DNA of 50,152 nucleotides from Burkholderiaceae bacterium (GTDB taxonomy: Bacteria; Pseudomonadota; Gammaproteobacteria; Burkholderiales; Burkholderiaceae_B). Position numbers and translations under genes: made by a program. The notes beneath the pieces were generated by a model, which did not search any database, was not told the origin of the DNA, and saw only the letters and a program-made list of their open reading frames with translations. Shown in pieces: positions 27,254 through 35,634 of the stretch. Numbering within the stretch: the first letter of the stretch is position 1; each line of letters opens with the position of its first letter. The DNA is taken from positions 1-50,152 of the forward strand of contig JAJOJF010000043.1 of assembly GCA_021208885.1 (NCBI GenBank), in the 5' to 3' direction.

Positions 27254-28119
27254 TGGATGCGCTGTGGATGCCGTTTGTTGAATTTGCCTTCATGCAGCGG
27301 GCTTTGGTGGCATCGTTGGCACTCAGTTTAATCAGTGGACCGGTCGGGGTGTTGCTGGTTATGCGGCGCATGAGCTTGGCCGGTGATGCCATTGCGCACG
27401 CCGTATTGCCTGGTGCGGCCGTAGGTTACTTCATTGCGGGTATGTCATTGCCTGTGCTGGGGTTTGGCGCGTTTGTCAGTGCACTGCTCGTGGCATTGCT
27501 AGCAAGCTTTGTGGCAAGCAACACCTCTCAAAAGGAAGACGCCAGTCTTGCAGCATTTCATTTGATTGCGTTGGCTATCGGTGTGACGCTGATTTCAGTT
27601 CGAGGCAGTAGTGTTGATTTAATGCATTTGCTGTTTGGCAGCATCTTGGCAGTTGATGCGAGCGCATTGGTGCTCATTGCAGCAGCCACCAGCGTGGCGC
27701 TGATCTTGTTGGCCTTTATCTGGCGTGTGTTGCTTGCCAGCAGTTTTGATCCGTTGTTCCTGATGCAGTTTGGCCAGTCAGGCAAGTGGGCCAATCAGTT
27801 ATTCATGCTGACTGTGGTTTTGACCTTCGTGGCCTGTTTCCAAACGCTAGGCACATTAATGGCCGTGGGACTGCTGATGTTGCCCGCTATTGCAGCACGG
27901 TCATGGTCTCGTGATATTCCTAAAGCTTGCGTGCTCGCTAGTTTGTTTGCGATGGTCAGTGGTTTTGTAGGGCTATTGCTGTCGTATCACTTTAGCCTGC
28001 CCTCAGGTCCGGCGATCGTGCTGACGGCTGGGGTCATTTATCTGTTGTCACTTCTGTTTGGTGTCAATGATGGCCTGCTGTTGCGGCACATGCCGGCAGC
28101 GCGTCATCGTGAGTCTTAG
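27253..28119 (+). CDS. znuB: Zinc ABC transporter permease
   Basis: ZnuB is the ABC-3 family inner-membrane permease for Zn(II). The 288-residue protein has about eight helices. Family segments are FMQRALVASLALSLISGPVG, RRMSLAGDAIAHAVLPGAA, and VALQ-like TLGTLMAVGLLMLPAIAAR. The conserved cytoplasmic loop GDAIAHAVLPG contacts the ATPase. It is coupled to znuC by a one-base TGATG overlap and followed 11 bases later by znuA. Confidence 0.93.
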   Translation: MDALWMPFVEFAFMQRALVASLALSLISGPVGVLLVMRRMSLAGDAIAHAVLPGAAVGYFIAGMSLPVLGFGAFVSALLVALLASFVASNTSQKEDASLAAFHLIALAIGVTLISVRGSSVDLMHLLFGSILAVDASALVLIAAATSVALILLAFIWRVLLASSFDPLFLMQFGQSGKWANQLFMLTVVLTFVACFQTLGTLMAVGLLMLPAIAARSWSRDIPKACVLASLFAMVSGFVGLLLSYHFSLPSGPAIVLTAGVIYLLSLLFGVNDGLLLRHMPAARHRES

Positions 28120-28130
28120 GGAGAGAAATA

Positions 28131-29129
28131 ATGAAATTCGGCATGTTCAAGCTGCTTTCTTCACTGGCTGCCAGTGCAGCCCTTGCAACGGTATCGACCT
28201 CGGCGCTTGCAGTTGATGGGCAGCCAATCAAAGTCGTCGCAAGTTTTTCTATTCTGGCTGACATGGTTCATCAGGTCGGTGGCGACAATATCGTTGTCAC
28301 CTCATTGGTTGGTCCTGATGAGGATGCGCATGTGTTTGACCCAAGTCCGGCCGATGCAAAGGCGTTGGCTCAGGCAGACGTGGTCGTAATCAACGGCCTA
28401 GGTTTTGAGGGATGGATTGATCGTCTGGTGAAGTCTTCTGGTTTTAAGGGCAAGTTGGTAATTGCCACCGATGGTATTAAACCGATTGAAATTACGAAAA
28501 CAAAAGATGATGGTCATGATCACGATAAACATGGCCATGCCAAACACGACCAGCATCAACATAGTCACGACAAACATGCCCACGACCATCATGATCATGG
28601 AGACTATGACCCACATGCTTGGCAGGACTTAGGCAATGCAAAAATCTATGTACAAAACATTCGTGATGCGTTGATTCAAGTGATGCCATCGGCTGCTACC
28701 GATATCAATCTGCGCACAGACCGATACATGGCTGAAATCGATGCGCTAAATCAAAAAGTTAGCGACCGTTTGGCCCAAATCCCAGCACAGGATCGCCGTG
28801 TCATTGCGTCGCATGGCGCATTTGAATATTTTGCGCAAGCCTATGACATCAAGTTTTTTTCGCTTCAGGGATGGACGACCGAACGCGAGCCTTCGGCAGC
28901 CGATGTCGCACGCCTGATTCGTGAAATCAAGCAGGACAATGTCAGAGCCTTGTTTGTCGAGAACATGGCTGACCCAAGATTGATGAACCGCATCTCTGAA
29001 GAAACTGGCGTACGCATCGGTGGTGAACTTTACTCAGACGCGTTGTCAGCACCAGGCACGGTGGCTGACACCTACCTAAAGATGTTTGCCTACAACGCTG
29101 ATTTGATCTGGTCGACGTTGCAGCAATAG
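28131..29129 (+). CDS. znuA: Zinc ABC transporter substrate-binding protein
   Basis: ZnuA is the periplasmic zinc-binding protein of cluster A-I. A Sec signal peptide ends around ALA in STSALAVDG. The fold is seen in KVVASFSILADMVHQVGGD, the metal ligands HVFDPSPAD, DPHAWQD and SHGAFEYFAQAY, and Asp in GGELYSD. An acidic His-rich loop (about residues 124-156; 13 or more His with Asp and Lys) is the hallmark of ZnuA as against Mn-binding homologues. There are 332 residues. GGGAGAG precedes the ATG. The gene ends at a long hairpin shared with convergent zevB. Confidence 0.94.
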   Translation: MKFGMFKLLSSLAASAALATVSTSALAVDGQPIKVVASFSILADMVHQVGGDNIVVTSLVGPDEDAHVFDPSPADAKALAQADVVVINGLGFEGWIDRLVKSSGFKGKLVIATDGIKPIEITKTKDDGHDHDKHGHAKHDQHQHSHDKHAHDHHDHGDYDPHAWQDLGNAKIYVQNIRDALIQVMPSAATDINLRTDRYMAEIDALNQKVSDRLAQIPAQDRRVIASHGAFEYFAQAYDIKFFSLQGWTTEREPSAADVARLIREIKQDNVRALFVENMADPRLMNRISEETGVRIGGELYSDALSAPGTVADTYLKMFAYNADLIWSTLQQ

Positions 29130-29140
29130 TGAGGGCATGC

Positions 29141-29172
29141 CGGTGCGCTGATCCTGTTAGTTCAGCGCACCG
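29141..29172. terminator. Bidirectional hairpin between znuA and zevB
   Basis: CGGTGCGCTGA (29141-29151) and TCAGCGCACCG (29162-29172) form a perfect 11-base stem with a 10-base loop. The zevB stop codon (29157-29159) is in the loop. The position between convergent operons suggests a transcript end for both. There is no U tract on either side, so it may act as a 3'-end stabiliser. Confidence 0.5.
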
Positions 29173-30203
29173 TACTGCCAAGCAGCACTGAACAATAGAA
29201 CACCAAATATCAGAACCGCGATTGACGCGGCACCTTGTAGTGTTGCTCCGATGGCCTGACCCCACTGCCTGCCTTGGCTGCCGCCGGCAGCCTCAGCCAT
29301 GCGGCCAGCTGTTAGTGACATCATCGCCAGTACCGCCACAGTCAACCCGGTTCCTAGGCCCATGGCAAGCGCTGCAGCTACACCCGCTACAAAGAACTGC
29401 TGCGACAGTGCAAACACCAGCACCAGGATGGCCCCCGAGCATGGCCTAAGGCCAATCGCTACGATCGCCCCCCAAGCTTTGCGCCAGTTTAGCTTTCCGG
29501 AAATTTGTGCCGGATCTGGCATGTGCACATGGCCACAACCGCATGCATCGTGGTGGGCGTGATCGTGATGATGGTGATTGTGGCCGTGGTGGTGACTGTG
29601 AGAATGATCGTGCTCACGAGATTTTGCCAGCCAAGCCAGAACTGGTTTGATGATGTGTTTGTACACTAGCCAAGCACCGAGCGCAGTTAGCAGTGCGTAA
29701 GCGCCTAGTTCTAGCAATGCCGTTACTTCATTTAAGACTGCCCCAGTGACATTCAGAATGCCGGCTGCGATGCCGACCATCACAATGGCGACGAGTGCTT
29801 GAATTAGCGCTGATACAAACGCCAAGATAGCGCCGTTACGAACGGTTTCACGGTTTGCTAGCACATAGGCTGACAATATTGCTTTGCCATGGCCAGGGCC
29901 CAACGCATGAAATACGCCATAGGCAAATGACAGCCCCAGCAGTCCCCAAGCTTGCCATCCGTCAGATTTCCAGGCCCGCACCGCGCCCGTGAGTTCGCGA
30001 TAGAACTCAGATTGCCATATCGCGATCTGCCCAGTCCATTGGGTAAACCAACCAGATGCTGGAGTGGGCAACCTTTGCTCGGGCACGGCAAACGGATGCG
30101 GTGATTGAGCCAGTGCGGTTGCACTGATCAACAACAGCAATCCGCCCAACAAAAAGGCGATAAGGTCTTCACGAGGTCTGGACACGAGCGGTTTCAAAGA
30201 CAT
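29157..30203 (-). CDS. zevB: NiCoT/RcnA-like metal transporter, probable ZevB
   Basis: 348 residues: a signal-like or first membrane helix (LIAFLLGGLLLLISATALA), then six or more transmembrane helices. The nickel/cobalt transporter signature is HALGPGHGKAILSAY, near residue 100. A cytoplasmic or periplasmic loop at about 195-225 has a dense His cluster (HDHSHSHHHGHNHHHHDHAH) and then CGCGHVHM. Relatives include RcnA exporters and ZevB, which with the DUF1007 protein ZevA supports zinc acquisition in Haemophilus. The presence of zevA overlapping by ten bases upstream, and of znuCBA next door, favours ZevB. Nickel or cobalt efflux is the alternative. Confidence 0.78.
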   Translation of the reverse strand: MSLKPLVSRPREDLIAFLLGGLLLLISATALAQSPHPFAVPEQRLPTPASGWFTQWTGQIAIWQSEFYRELTGAVRAWKSDGWQAWGLLGLSFAYGVFHALGPGHGKAILSAYVLANRETVRNGAILAFVSALIQALVAIVMVGIAAGILNVTGAVLNEVTALLELGAYALLTALGAWLVYKHIIKPVLAWLAKSREHDHSHSHHHGHNHHHHDHAHHDACGCGHVHMPDPAQISGKLNWRKAWGAIVAIGLRPCSGAILVLVFALSQQFFVAGVAAALAMGLGTGLTVAVLAMMSLTAGRMAEAAGGSQGRQWGQAIGATLQGAASIAVLIFGVLLFSAAWQYGALN

Positions 30204-30928
30204 GTCAGTACGACGCGGTGTTGCAGGGTCTGGGTGATGGCCATGAGATCCGGTGGCAGCTGCGTGACGTCTGGTCCAATAGCAGCCAGACGCTGGGCGG
30301 TCTGAGTGTCAAGGCGTTTGGGCATTTCATATTTGGCGCTGCAGCTTGTTGGGGCTGCTAGCAACGTGACAGCATCGGGCGCCTCGAAACTGTATGCCAC
30401 ATAGAATGTCGGGTCAGCCACTGATATTACCAATGGTCGATCGCCTGGCATCAAGGGAGTCATTAAGGGCAGTTCAAACTGAAGCGACATTTGTTCGGTT
30501 TCGCTGTTCCAATCTACGCGCACGCGTTGAGCCGGGCCAGTCGGCACTTCTAGGTTGCCATGGGTGACGCGCGTGAAGTAATGCGACATGGGGTCAGCGA
30601 GCGCCTCAATCCAGGACTTGCCTATTTTGTCGAGCTCGACTTGCGGCGGGCGATTATCAGCACCGGTTGGCAAACCTTGTTTGGCGTAGCTCGAGAACAT
30701 CTCGTCAAAGACCCATGTCTGGGTTACGCCAGTGACGGCTCCCTGAGCATCAAACATCAGCTGCACCTTGCCTTGAACCCACATGTGGGGATGGGCATTC
30801 GCACGCAGCGGCAATATTAAAAAAACCAGCAACGCGGAAACAGCCGTTAACCAGCGAAGGGTTAATTTGCGCACCTGGCTTGTGCGGAGTTTTGAGCTTC
30901 TCTCGACGATTTGCTTGGTGTTGGGCAT
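30194..30928 (-). CDS. zevA: DUF1007 family periplasmic protein, probable ZevA
   Basis: 244 residues. A long basic N-region and hydrophobic core (LTLRWLTAVSALLVFLILPL) ending ANA-HPHMWV form a signal peptide, leaving His-Pro-His at the mature N-terminus as a possible metal site. The DUF1007 core includes VQGKVQLMFDAQG, WVFDEMFSSY and a later VADPTFYVAYSF. In Haemophilus, ZevA is a periplasmic zinc-binding partner of ZevB. It overlaps zevB by ten bases and lies 83 bases after xerC on the same strand, so it may have its own promoter in that short gap. Confidence 0.8.
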   Translation of the reverse strand: MPNTKQIVERSSKLRTSQVRKLTLRWLTAVSALLVFLILPLRANAHPHMWVQGKVQLMFDAQGAVTGVTQTWVFDEMFSSYAKQGLPTGADNRPPQVELDKIGKSWIEALADPMSHYFTRVTHGNLEVPTGPAQRVRVDWNSETEQMSLQFELPLMTPLMPGDRPLVISVADPTFYVAYSFEAPDAVTLLAAPTSCSAKYEMPKRLDTQTAQRLAAIGPDVTQLPPDLMAITQTLQHRVVLTCL

Positions 30929-31011
30929 TATCTAGAACAGTCTGATGAGATTTACTGTGAGACAGTATGGCACGCTACAAGTTTCACCCGTTTGCGTGGT
31001 CATACGATGTT

Positions 31012-31983
31012 TCAGGGTTTGTCGGAGGATTTTCTGCCGGCGCGGGGGTGGGCTGCGTCATAGACCGAGGCCAGATGCTGGAAATCCAGCTTTGTATAGA
31101 CCTGTGTGGTGGAAATGCTCGCGTGGCCCAGCATTTCCTGCACGGCGCGCAAGTCCTGGGCCGATTGCAACACGTGGCTAGCAAAACTGTGACGCAAGAC
31201 ATGTGGATGAACACGTGTGGGCAAACCAGCAGCCAAAGCCAGATCCGCTAGCCTTTGTTGAATGACTCTAGGGTGAATGCGCCTGCCGCGCTCGCCAACA
31301 AACAATGCAAACCGATCAAGGCTGCTGCCGCTGGGCTTGACAAACTGGTTACGCACCGAGAGCCAGCTTTCGATGGCCAATGTGGCTTGTTGTCCAACGG
31401 GCACTGTGCGCCGTTTGTTGCCTTTGCCCAGTACTTGTACCTCCTGTTGTGCCAAATCCAGCCAGCTGCTCGACTCATAGTCAGGTAACTTGTGATAACT
31501 GACATCAAGCGATACGAGTTCACTCAAACGCAGGCCACTTGAGTAGAACAGCTCAAACATCGCTCGATCACGTAAAGTTAGCGGTTCGCGTGATGCCGTT
31601 AGTGCACTGTTGTCTAGCAATGCCTGAGTTTGATCAACAGACAGGGCTTTTGGCAAGCTGCGACTGGCTTTTGGGGGCTTGACGTCTTGAGCTGGGTTTA
31701 GCGGCAGACCGGTTTTCGGGGCCCACCAGGCGTAAAACCCTCGCCAAGCAGAAAGCGTGCGAGCCAGACTCCTGGGCTGATGACCCTGACCGTGCAATTT
31801 GCCCAGGAATTGACGAATGTGTCGCTCGGCGATATCTCGTAGCTCGGTGCCTTCAGCAAGCTCGACGAGTTGTTTTAAATCCCGCTCGTAAGCAGAAATG
31901 GTGTGGTGGGCATAACGACGTTGAGCAGCCAGATAGTCGAGCCACTGGCGCATCGGTTCGGGCAGGGCGACCCGTGTGTTCAT
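31012..31983 (-). CDS. xerC: Tyrosine recombinase XerC
   Basis: XerC with XerD resolves chromosome dimers at dif. An N-terminal SAM-like core-binding domain (about 1-100, MRQWLDYLAAQRRYAHHTISAY) precedes the catalytic domain. The catalytic residues are visible: Arg in SGLRLSELVSLD, Lys in GKGNKRR, HxxR in HVLRHSFASH, His in LGHASIST and the nucleophile Tyr in TQVYTKLDF. The size of 323 residues is slightly above average. It follows the DUF484 gene by six bases in the dapF-DUF484-xerC order known from many proteobacteria. It is housekeeping, not an integrase. Confidence 0.94.
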   Translation of the reverse strand: MNTRVALPEPMRQWLDYLAAQRRYAHHTISAYERDLKQLVELAEGTELRDIAERHIRQFLGKLHGQGHQPRSLARTLSAWRGFYAWWAPKTGLPLNPAQDVKPPKASRSLPKALSVDQTQALLDNSALTASREPLTLRDRAMFELFYSSGLRLSELVSLDVSYHKLPDYESSSWLDLAQQEVQVLGKGNKRRTVPVGQQATLAIESWLSVRNQFVKPSGSSLDRFALFVGERGRRIHPRVIQQRLADLALAAGLPTRVHPHVLRHSFASHVLQSAQDLRAVQEMLGHASISTTQVYTKLDFQHLASVYDAAHPRAGRKSSDKP

Positions 31984-31989
31984 CCGTTT

Positions 31990-32676
31990 TTAGCCGTTTG
32001 ACCGAAGAGCAAGTCGACCGATGGCTGCTGAGGCCAGTCGCCCGATGGTTTGCAAAAAGGTAGTACCCATGTCAGTGGTAAATCGTTCAGGGTCGTTAGA
32101 ACCCAGCAGCAAAAGCCCGACTGTTGGAGCGTCATCAATGCAACCATGCTTGATAGTGACCATCGCCATCGAAGCGGGCGTCTCACGCAGCCACTGTGCC
32201 ACAGAAAATTCTTTGTTCGGTCCGCAGTAAGGGGCGGTTAGGCTGTGGGCAAACTTGCGTGCATCTTCGTCGACTGGCTCACCAACACCCTCCGTCGAAA
32301 TGTCCAGATCCCATAGGCGCATCGCGACTTCGGGAATGTCAAATGTTTCGGCGAGTCCGGCGATGATATGTCCGGGGATGCTTTGAGAGTCATTGGCTGT
32401 AAGCATGATTTCACACCAGCGTGTCACTTTATTGGCCACACTCTCGTTAAAGCTTGCCTGATGACTGAGCGCGGCTAGTCGCATTTCGAGTTCTTTCTGG
32501 CGGTCACGCAAAGTCATAATCTGCCGCTCACCCAACGAGATTGCTCGAGATTGATTGGGATGAGGAACGGTGAGGGCGGCAAACAGCTCGGCGTGTGCGG
32601 AGAAGAATTCAGGGTTTTCTTGTAGGAACCGGGCTACTGTCAGAGCGCTTAAATGTTCGGTCATATGTTCACTCAA
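31990..32676 (-). CDS. DUF484 family protein
   Basis: 228 residues. The N-terminal FLQENPEFFSAHAELFAALTVPHPN is diagnostic of DUF484; a short coiled-coil helix (LRDRQKELEMRLAALSHQA) is followed by a GAF-like domain (about 80-220, GHIIAGLAETFDIPEVAMRLWD and LLLLGSNDPERFTTDMGTTFLQTIGRLA). Its function is not established. It lies between dapF and xerC, its start overlapping the dapF stop by four bases, a conserved position that suggests shared expression. Confidence 0.9.
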   Translation of the reverse strand: MSEHMTEHLSALTVARFLQENPEFFSAHAELFAALTVPHPNQSRAISLGERQIMTLRDRQKELEMRLAALSHQASFNESVANKVTRWCEIMLTANDSQSIPGHIIAGLAETFDIPEVAMRLWDLDISTEGVGEPVDEDARKFAHSLTAPYCGPNKEFSVAQWLRETPASMAMVTIKHGCIDDAPTVGLLLLGSNDPERFTTDMGTTFLQTIGRLASAAIGRLALRSNG

Positions 32677-33581
32677 AATGTTGGAATGGTTTTTACCAAG
32701 GCATCGATATCAATTTGCCCCTCAAAAACAGTAGTGGCCGGCCCACTCATTTGCAAGGTGAGCCCGTCCCATTCGATCGTTAGTTCACCGCCACGCGTTT
32801 GCACCCTTACCGGGCTTTGCAATAGGCCTTGACGAATTCCACTGGCAACTGCGGCACAGGCACCTGTACCACAGGCTAATGTTTCACCAGCGCCACGTTC
32901 ATAAACCCGTAAGCGAATGTGGTGTTCATCAATAATTTGCATAAAGCCAGCATTGACCCGTTTAGCAAATCGAGGGTGACTTTCAATGGCAGGGCCGACA
33001 GTCGACACAGGCGCGACGTTGACGTCCTCGACAACTTGTACGGCGTGAGGGTTGGATATAGCCACAAGGGACAACCATATCGGTGCTTCAAGCCCATCAA
33101 GGGGCAAAGCGTATTGCGTGTCGCGCCCAATGACGCGTGTTTCCAGACCGTTGATATCAAAAGATACATCTGCGGGCTCAAACTTTGTTTGCCCCATTTC
33201 TACTCGAACCTGGCCGTCTTCAAGCTCAGTCAATGTAATCAGTCCCGTGGCGATTTCAGCGCGAATAGGGTTGCGCGAAGACAGCTTGCGTTCGTGAACG
33301 AATCGCACAAAACAACGAGCCCCATTGCCGCAATGCTCGACCTCGGAGCCATCGGAATTGAAAATCCGGTATCGAAAGTCAGCGTTTGGATCTGTTGGCG
33401 CATCAACCAAAAGAATTTGGTCACAGCCAATTCCGAATTGACGGTGGGCGATGGCGCGCGCGCGTTGCGCCGTCATCTCGATGGTTTGTGATAGCCCGTC
33501 AAGCACGACGAAGTCGTTGCCGGCACCGTGCATCTTGGAGAAAGTCCATTGCATAGCTTGATTATTACCGTGTTTGGTCAT
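32673..33581 (-). CDS. dapF: Diaminopimelate epimerase
   Basis: DapF interconverts LL- and meso-diaminopimelate for lysine and peptidoglycan. The two catalytic cysteines are in EHCGNGARCFVRF and ETLACGTGACAAVASG. The N-terminal MHGAGNDFVVLDG is also typical. ATG 33581 overlaps the upstream acyltransferase stop (ATGA), giving 302 residues; Met at 33554 (MQWTFSKMHG) is nearer the family start. Both are open, and the overlap favours 33581. It is coupled downstream to the DUF484 gene. Confidence 0.95.
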   Translation of the reverse strand: MTKHGNNQAMQWTFSKMHGAGNDFVVLDGLSQTIEMTAQRARAIAHRQFGIGCDQILLVDAPTDPNADFRYRIFNSDGSEVEHCGNGARCFVRFVHERKLSSRNPIRAEIATGLITLTELEDGQVRVEMGQTKFEPADVSFDINGLETRVIGRDTQYALPLDGLEAPIWLSLVAISNPHAVQVVEDVNVAPVSTVGPAIESHPRFAKRVNAGFMQIIDEHHIRLRVYERGAGETLACGTGACAAVASGIRQGLLQSPVRVQTRGGELTIEWDGLTLQMSGPATTVFEGQIDIDALVKTIPTF

Positions 33582-34576
33582 GATTCATAGGGGGACGGTT
33601 GCCCGGGCGGGTGGCTCTTGAAGCGACGATGTACCCAGTAATACTGAGCCGCACGGGGTTCAATCCATTGCTCGAGCAATTCATTCAAATGTGCGGTGTC
33701 TTCTTCAAGGGTTTTGTTGGGGTCAGGGAAGGTGGTCAGCGGTGGCAATATTTGGACATGGTATTTCCCGGTTGCAGGATCCCAGGTGCTGACAACGGGA
33801 AGAACCGGCAAGTTGAATTGACGAGCCAATTGGGCAGTCGCGGTTTGCGTATAAGCAGGCACCCCAAAAAACGGTACTAGTGCAGCACCGCGCCGACCTA
33901 GATCCATGTCAGGCAAGTAGTAAATGGGCATGCCTTGTTTAATAAGCCTGACCAAGCCGCGCACGCCATCTTTCCGACTGATCAGGTGTACGTTGTGAAA
34001 CCGCCCGCGCCCTAGTCTGACAAAATCATCAATAAGTTTGTTGCGCTGTTCGGCATAGATGGTTCCGCCTTCCGGGCCAGCGAGGGTTAATCGGCTGGCA
34101 GCTGCATCAAGCCCGATAAAGTGGGGGGCGAGCAACATGATCGGCTGTTGCTGGTCGGTGTAGTGGTGGGCATGTTCAAGGCCTGAAACGGTGACGAAGT
34201 CTTCAATGTCGGCTGGGCTGCCAAACCAGATCACGCTGCGATCAATAAAGCTTTGCACCAAGGCTCGCAAGTGGTCCTTTAGCAGTTTTTCTCTTTGCTT
34301 CGGGGTCTTGTCGGCAAAACACAACTCGATATTGCGCTGGGCGATTTTTGTGCGGCGACGCATCAGTATTGGGGCAAGCTTGGCGAGTATCGAACCGAGA
34401 GCGAGCCGAACCCGCATCGGAGCTCGTGCCAGCAACTCAAACGTAGTAACCAAAAGCCATGCCGCCAGAGAGCGTGATCTTAGCGAGCGAACATCGGTAT
34501 CACGAGAGGCAGACTGTTGTGGGGCAGGAGAGCGTCGTTCAGTCAAGGTGGTCGTGGTCCGGTGGGGGTGGTGCAT
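33578..34576 (-). CDS. Lipid A biosynthesis lauroyl/myristoyl acyltransferase (second copy)
   Basis: An LpxL/LpxM/HtrB-family enzyme of 332 residues that adds secondary acyl chains to lipid A on the cytoplasmic face of the inner membrane. The catalytic HX4D is HFIGLD; IYAEQRNKLIDDFV, LPDMDLGRRGAALVPFFGVPA and the late YYWVHRRFKSHPPG match the family. The first 45 residues are polar and Ser/Arg/Thr-rich. The ATG overlaps the upstream acyltransferase gene by 38 bases, so the real start may lie further in, although the next Met is too deep. Which chain position it acylates cannot be told. Confidence 0.9.
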   Translation of the reverse strand: MHHPHRTTTTLTERRSPAPQQSASRDTDVRSLRSRSLAAWLLVTTFELLARAPMRVRLALGSILAKLAPILMRRRTKIAQRNIELCFADKTPKQREKLLKDHLRALVQSFIDRSVIWFGSPADIEDFVTVSGLEHAHHYTDQQQPIMLLAPHFIGLDAAASRLTLAGPEGGTIYAEQRNKLIDDFVRLGRGRFHNVHLISRKDGVRGLVRLIKQGMPIYYLPDMDLGRRGAALVPFFGVPAYTQTATAQLARQFNLPVLPVVSTWDPATGKYHVQILPPLTTFPDPNKTLEEDTAHLNELLEQWIEPRAAQYYWVHRRFKSHPPGQPSPYES

Positions 34577-35402
34577 CTTTGGGCCGCTTGTAGCGGTGGT
34601 AGCCCCAAAGATACTGGGTTGGGAAACGATGGATCAGGGTTTGCATCATCTCATTAAAAAGAGATGCCTGCGCGCGCGCATCGTCCGGCAGCACATCTGG
34701 CGCACGAAGGTAGTGCATTCGCCAGCCTTGGCCCTTGGGTAATCGCTCGCAGGCTGCCACGATCACAATCGCGTTGGTCATTTTTGCGAGCTTGCCTGGC
34801 AGTGTGACGGTAAAGGCCTCACGTCCAAAAAATGGTGCCCAGATGCCTTCACCTTCGCGTGGCACCTGGTCTGGCAGCATACCCACAGCTTGCCCTCGCT
34901 TTAGTGTCTTCAAAAATTCACGAACCCCCTGGCGATTTGCTGGCACTGCTGTTACACCTGCTGAGTTTCGAGCAGCCTGCATCAGTGGTTCAAGAAATGC
35001 CTTGCGTGGGGGACGAAACATGACCGTCATCGGTCGGTTCTTTGAGCGGTGCCGGGCAGACATTTCGAAGCTGCCCAGGTGAGGAGTCAGGTACAAAATT
35101 GGTCTGCCTGTTTCGATAGCCTGCAGAACAATGGGTTCTTGTTCGTCAATGACCTGATTGAGTGACTCTTGGCTTCGAAACCACACTCTGGGCAATTCCA
35201 TGATCATGGCACCAGTTTGTGCAGCAGCCTCCTTAAAAAACCGTGGGTCATCAAAACCGGCTTGCCTGGCATTGGCTATCAGGCGCTCGCGGTAACGGCC
35301 CGGTAAGGCGAAGACAAACCTGCCACCGGCGCGGCCCAAGGATTGCAGGGCTGACAGAGGCAGCAGTGACAGAAGGCGAAAGAGAATTAACAACATGACC
35401 AT
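34539..35402 (-). CDS. lpxL: Lipid A biosynthesis acyltransferase (LpxL/HtrB family)
   Basis: 287 residues from ATG 35402, beginning with a membrane helix (MVMLLILFRLLSLLPLSALQ). The catalytic HX4E is HLGSFE. MTVMFRPPRKAFLEPL, MLPDQVPREGEGIWAPFFGREAFT and LWGYHRYKRPKDAP are family segments. A longer reading frame to 35471 would add 23 polar residues with no Shine-Dalgarno. It is first gene of acyltransferase-acyltransferase-dapF-DUF484-xerC and divergent from metK. Two tandem paralogues imply two distinct secondary acyl chains on lipid A. Assignment as LpxL instead of LpxM is tentative. Confidence 0.9.
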   Translation of the reverse strand: MVMLLILFRLLSLLPLSALQSLGRAGGRFVFALPGRYRERLIANARQAGFDDPRFFKEAAAQTGAMIMELPRVWFRSQESLNQVIDEQEPIVLQAIETGRPILYLTPHLGSFEMSARHRSKNRPMTVMFRPPRKAFLEPLMQAARNSAGVTAVPANRQGVREFLKTLKRGQAVGMLPDQVPREGEGIWAPFFGREAFTVTLPGKLAKMTNAIVIVAACERLPKGQGWRMHYLRAPDVLPDDARAQASLFNEMMQTLIHRFPTQYLWGYHRYKRPKDAPPPPDHDHLD

Positions 35403-35567
35403 ATTTTCGCTTAAAATCCGATTCGGTCGTTGAGTTAACCGACAACTTGCGGGACGGCCTACTGTATCCACTAGACCTGGATGCTGGAATTTATCCGCTA
35501 AAGCGTCGCGCCCACTACCAACATTCTTGAGATCGATTCGACGATCAAATTGAGACGGCGGTTATAG

Positions 35568-35611
35568 GGGTGCAGCGCACCCACTAACCCATGGCTGCTC
35601 AAAACCAGCCA
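35568..35611 (+). promoter_or_regulatory. Structured metK leader with two perfect hairpins
   Basis: GGGTGC-AGC-GCACCC (35568-35582) and TGGCTG (35592-35597) with CAGCCA (35606-35611) can fold as two 6-base stems just before the metK Shine-Dalgarno (AAGGA, about 35622-35626). No match to a riboswitch that I can recognise (SAM-I, SAM-II or SAM/SAH). It may be an unclassified cis-regulatory leader or chance. Confidence 0.35.
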
Positions 35612-35634
35612 AGCACTTAAGTAAGGATGTTGAT

